A DNA stretch of 64,000 bases. It comes from CAYZMS01 sp964479625. GTDB taxonomy: Bacteria; Bacteroidota; Bacteroidia; Chitinophagales; Saprospiraceae. Both the position numbers and the translations under genes were made by a program. Shown piece by piece: positions 63,002-64,000 of the stretch (positions are counted from its first letter, which is position 1; every line of letters begins with the position of its first letter). The stretch spans positions 62,001 to 126,000 of the forward strand of contig CAYZMS010000002.1 of the NCBI GenBank assembly GCA_964479625.1, written 5' to 3'. The notes under the pieces were generated by a model, which made no database searches, was not told the origin of the DNA, and was given only the letters and a program-made list of their open reading frames with translations.

Positions 63002-64000
63002 TTATTCACTTCCACCACCTCGTCTTCCTCCTGAGGAAGAGCTACTGCTACGTGATGAGCTGCTACTTCGTACACTACTGCTGCTGCGGGAGCCTCCACC
63101 ACTGCGAATACTCCTAGAGGGGCTGCTGCTACGACCATAGTTTATACTGCTTCTAGAACCACTTGTACTAGGAGTATAAGTTCTTCTACTGGGAGAAGAT
63201 CCTGATCGAATACTTCTATTGCTTCCGGTGCTTCCACTACGAATGGAGCGGGAAGGAGAAGAGGAACGGGTACTACTGTTAATCCTGCTCCGGGATGGAT
63301 CATTCCCTCTATAGACCGGAGCAGTGGAACGACCGGTATTTCGATCAATGGTACGATTACCATCATAGGTTCGGCCCCCTCCTCGTACGGAGCTGTTAAT
63401 ATCTCTCCCCACACGATTGCGGGTATCAACGGATGGCTGTCTATTCGTACCCCTTACTGAAGAGGTTGTAGGATTATCCGGATTAAAAGTTCTCGTTGTT
63501 TGTCCGTTACGAATGTTGCGCCCACTGGTATTTCCGTAAGTAGGTTGCTCGTTGATCAATTGGGTTCCAGTCCGGCTACTCGGGCCATATGTACGACTGC
63601 TGATTGCCTGATTGGATACACTATTGTACTCAAATCCAGCTCCAGTGCCTGCAAAACCCCAGGTTGGTGGACAGTAATAACCGACTCCACCTCCGAACCC
63701 AAAGCCAGGTGCACCCCAGCCAGGACGGCCAAATCCCCAGGGATTTCCCCAACCAAAGTTATTCCAGCCCCAGGGGTTATAGCCAAATCCAGGCCGATTC
63801 CAGCCCCAGGGATTAACTCCACGATACCATCCTGTACCGAAACCAATATTGACATTAAAACTGAAACCAGGATTGTAGAAGTTATTCCAGCCCCACGGGC
63901 TACCAAATCTCCAGGATTGATTACGTACCCAACGGCGGTAGGCGAAATCGTCATAAATCAAGACGGTGCTTGGACCTACTCGGAATGGGTCATAATAATA
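63002..64000 (-). CDS. Trp/Gly/Asn-rich then Ser/Arg-rich low-complexity protein (partial, N-terminus outside window)
   Basis: Open to the right edge; 332 residues are visible from the stop at 63002. Near the start there is a YRRWVRNQSW element, then a region of repeated WGWN, NPWGWN and FGRPGWG units (about residues 30-100), a short neutral region with Tyr and Gly, and a last ~140 residues rich in Ser and Arg with SRSIRSG and SSRSSSS repeats and no acidic residues until the final Glu. Such W-G-N-rich proteins are common in Bacteroidota, sometimes labelled vitellogenin-like without evidence. Function unknown; a basic Ser/Arg tail suggests binding to nucleic acid or acidic polymers. Confidence 0.65.
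   Translation of the reverse strand, partial: YYYDPFRVGPSTVLIYDDFAYRRWVRNQSWRFGSPWGWNNFYNPGFSFNVNIGFGTGWYRGVNPWGWNRPGFGYNPWGWNNFGWGNPWGFGRPGWGAPGFGFGGGVGYYCPPTWGFAGTGAGFEYNSVSNQAISSRTYGPSSRTGTQLINEQPTYGNTSGRNIRNGQTTRTFNPDNPTTSSVRGTNRQPSVDTRNRVGRDINSSVRGGGRTYDGNRTIDRNTGRSTAPVYRGNDPSRSRINSSTRSSSPSRSIRSGSTGSNRSIRSGSSPSRRTYTPSTSGSRSSINYGRSSSPSRSIRSGGGSRSSSSVRSSSSSRSSSSSSGGRRGGGSE

Noticed and set aside
1..64000. CRISPR arrays, insertion sequences, rRNA and tRNA genes
   Set aside because: No regularly spaced direct repeats, no transposase-like protein, and no tRNA-like cloverleaf or rRNA stretch was recognised in any gene-free stretch.

Overview
The window is a chromosomal stretch of a Bacteroidota bacterium. 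Evidence for this is a very large modular surface protein ending in a gliding-motility-type (type B) C-terminal sorting domain, followed by a PorP/SprF-family protein and OmpA/PD40 proteins. Other signs are many signal peptides and lipoproteins of Bacteroidota style, a DUF5916-type outer-membrane protein, a head-GIN-domain protein, TAnnTTTG-type -7 promoter boxes and a flavobacterial/saprospiral-type carotenoid cluster. The Ig-like and HYR-like mega-protein plus predicted secreted enzymes suggest a marine or wastewater Saprospiria-like organism, but the genus cannot be fixed from sequence alone. I saw no rRNA, tRNA, CRISPR, prophage or insertion sequence.

Layout. 1-6 kb: the tail of an acyl-CoA ligase, a heavily decayed DUF5916 pseudogene and a large multi-pass membrane protein. 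6-12.3 kb: an SDR reductase, an RluA-type pseudouridine synthase, a CsgG-like protein, a sodium:solute symporter, a 14-TM MFS exporter and a DoxX-like protein. 12.4-17.2 kb: the housekeeping block pheT, a small coiled-coil gene, zapA and rny. 17.3-20.6 kb: an AraC regulator diverging from a class-V aminotransferase with a perfect CRP-type palindrome between them, then a small outer-membrane barrel. 20.7-25.5 kb: an osmoprotectant ABC importer with a permease/binding-protein fusion, a hexapeptide-repeat protein, and three secreted lipoproteins, one with two Kazal inhibitor domains. 25.6-28.4 kb: a NodB deacetylase, gltX and a small charged protein.

28.6-43.3 kb is the secretion and surface region. 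A 2273-residue adhesin-like protein is followed by PorP/SprF, an OmpA/PD40 protein and, 7 bp later, a radical SAM/SPASM protein. Next come a TPR protein and a PorE-like protein (TPR, PD40, regulatory-like domain, OmpA). The likely theme is export, display and possibly modification of a giant type IX secretion cargo.

43.3-57.4 kb: a barrel protein, a LysM glucosaminidase, a lactonase-fold lipoprotein and a twice-frameshifted GIN-domain gene. These are followed by a TonB receptor whose promoter is overlapped by two near-identical inverted operator copies, with two tandem Asp-rich lipoproteins behind it (candidate metal-uptake locus). An M28 peptidase, a beta-propeller phytase and mfd close this part. 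57.5-64 kb: a rhodanese lipoprotein with a frameshifted start, crtI-crtB-crtYcd (predicted to yield beta-carotene), a FadL-like porin running tail-to-tail into crtY, and the end of a W/G/N-rich then S/R-rich protein cut by the window edge.

Three genes carry single-base or nonsense lesions. The DUF5916 gene (six lesions) is clearly dead. The GIN and rhodanese genes have one-base indels next to short homopolymers and could be real mutations or sequence errors.
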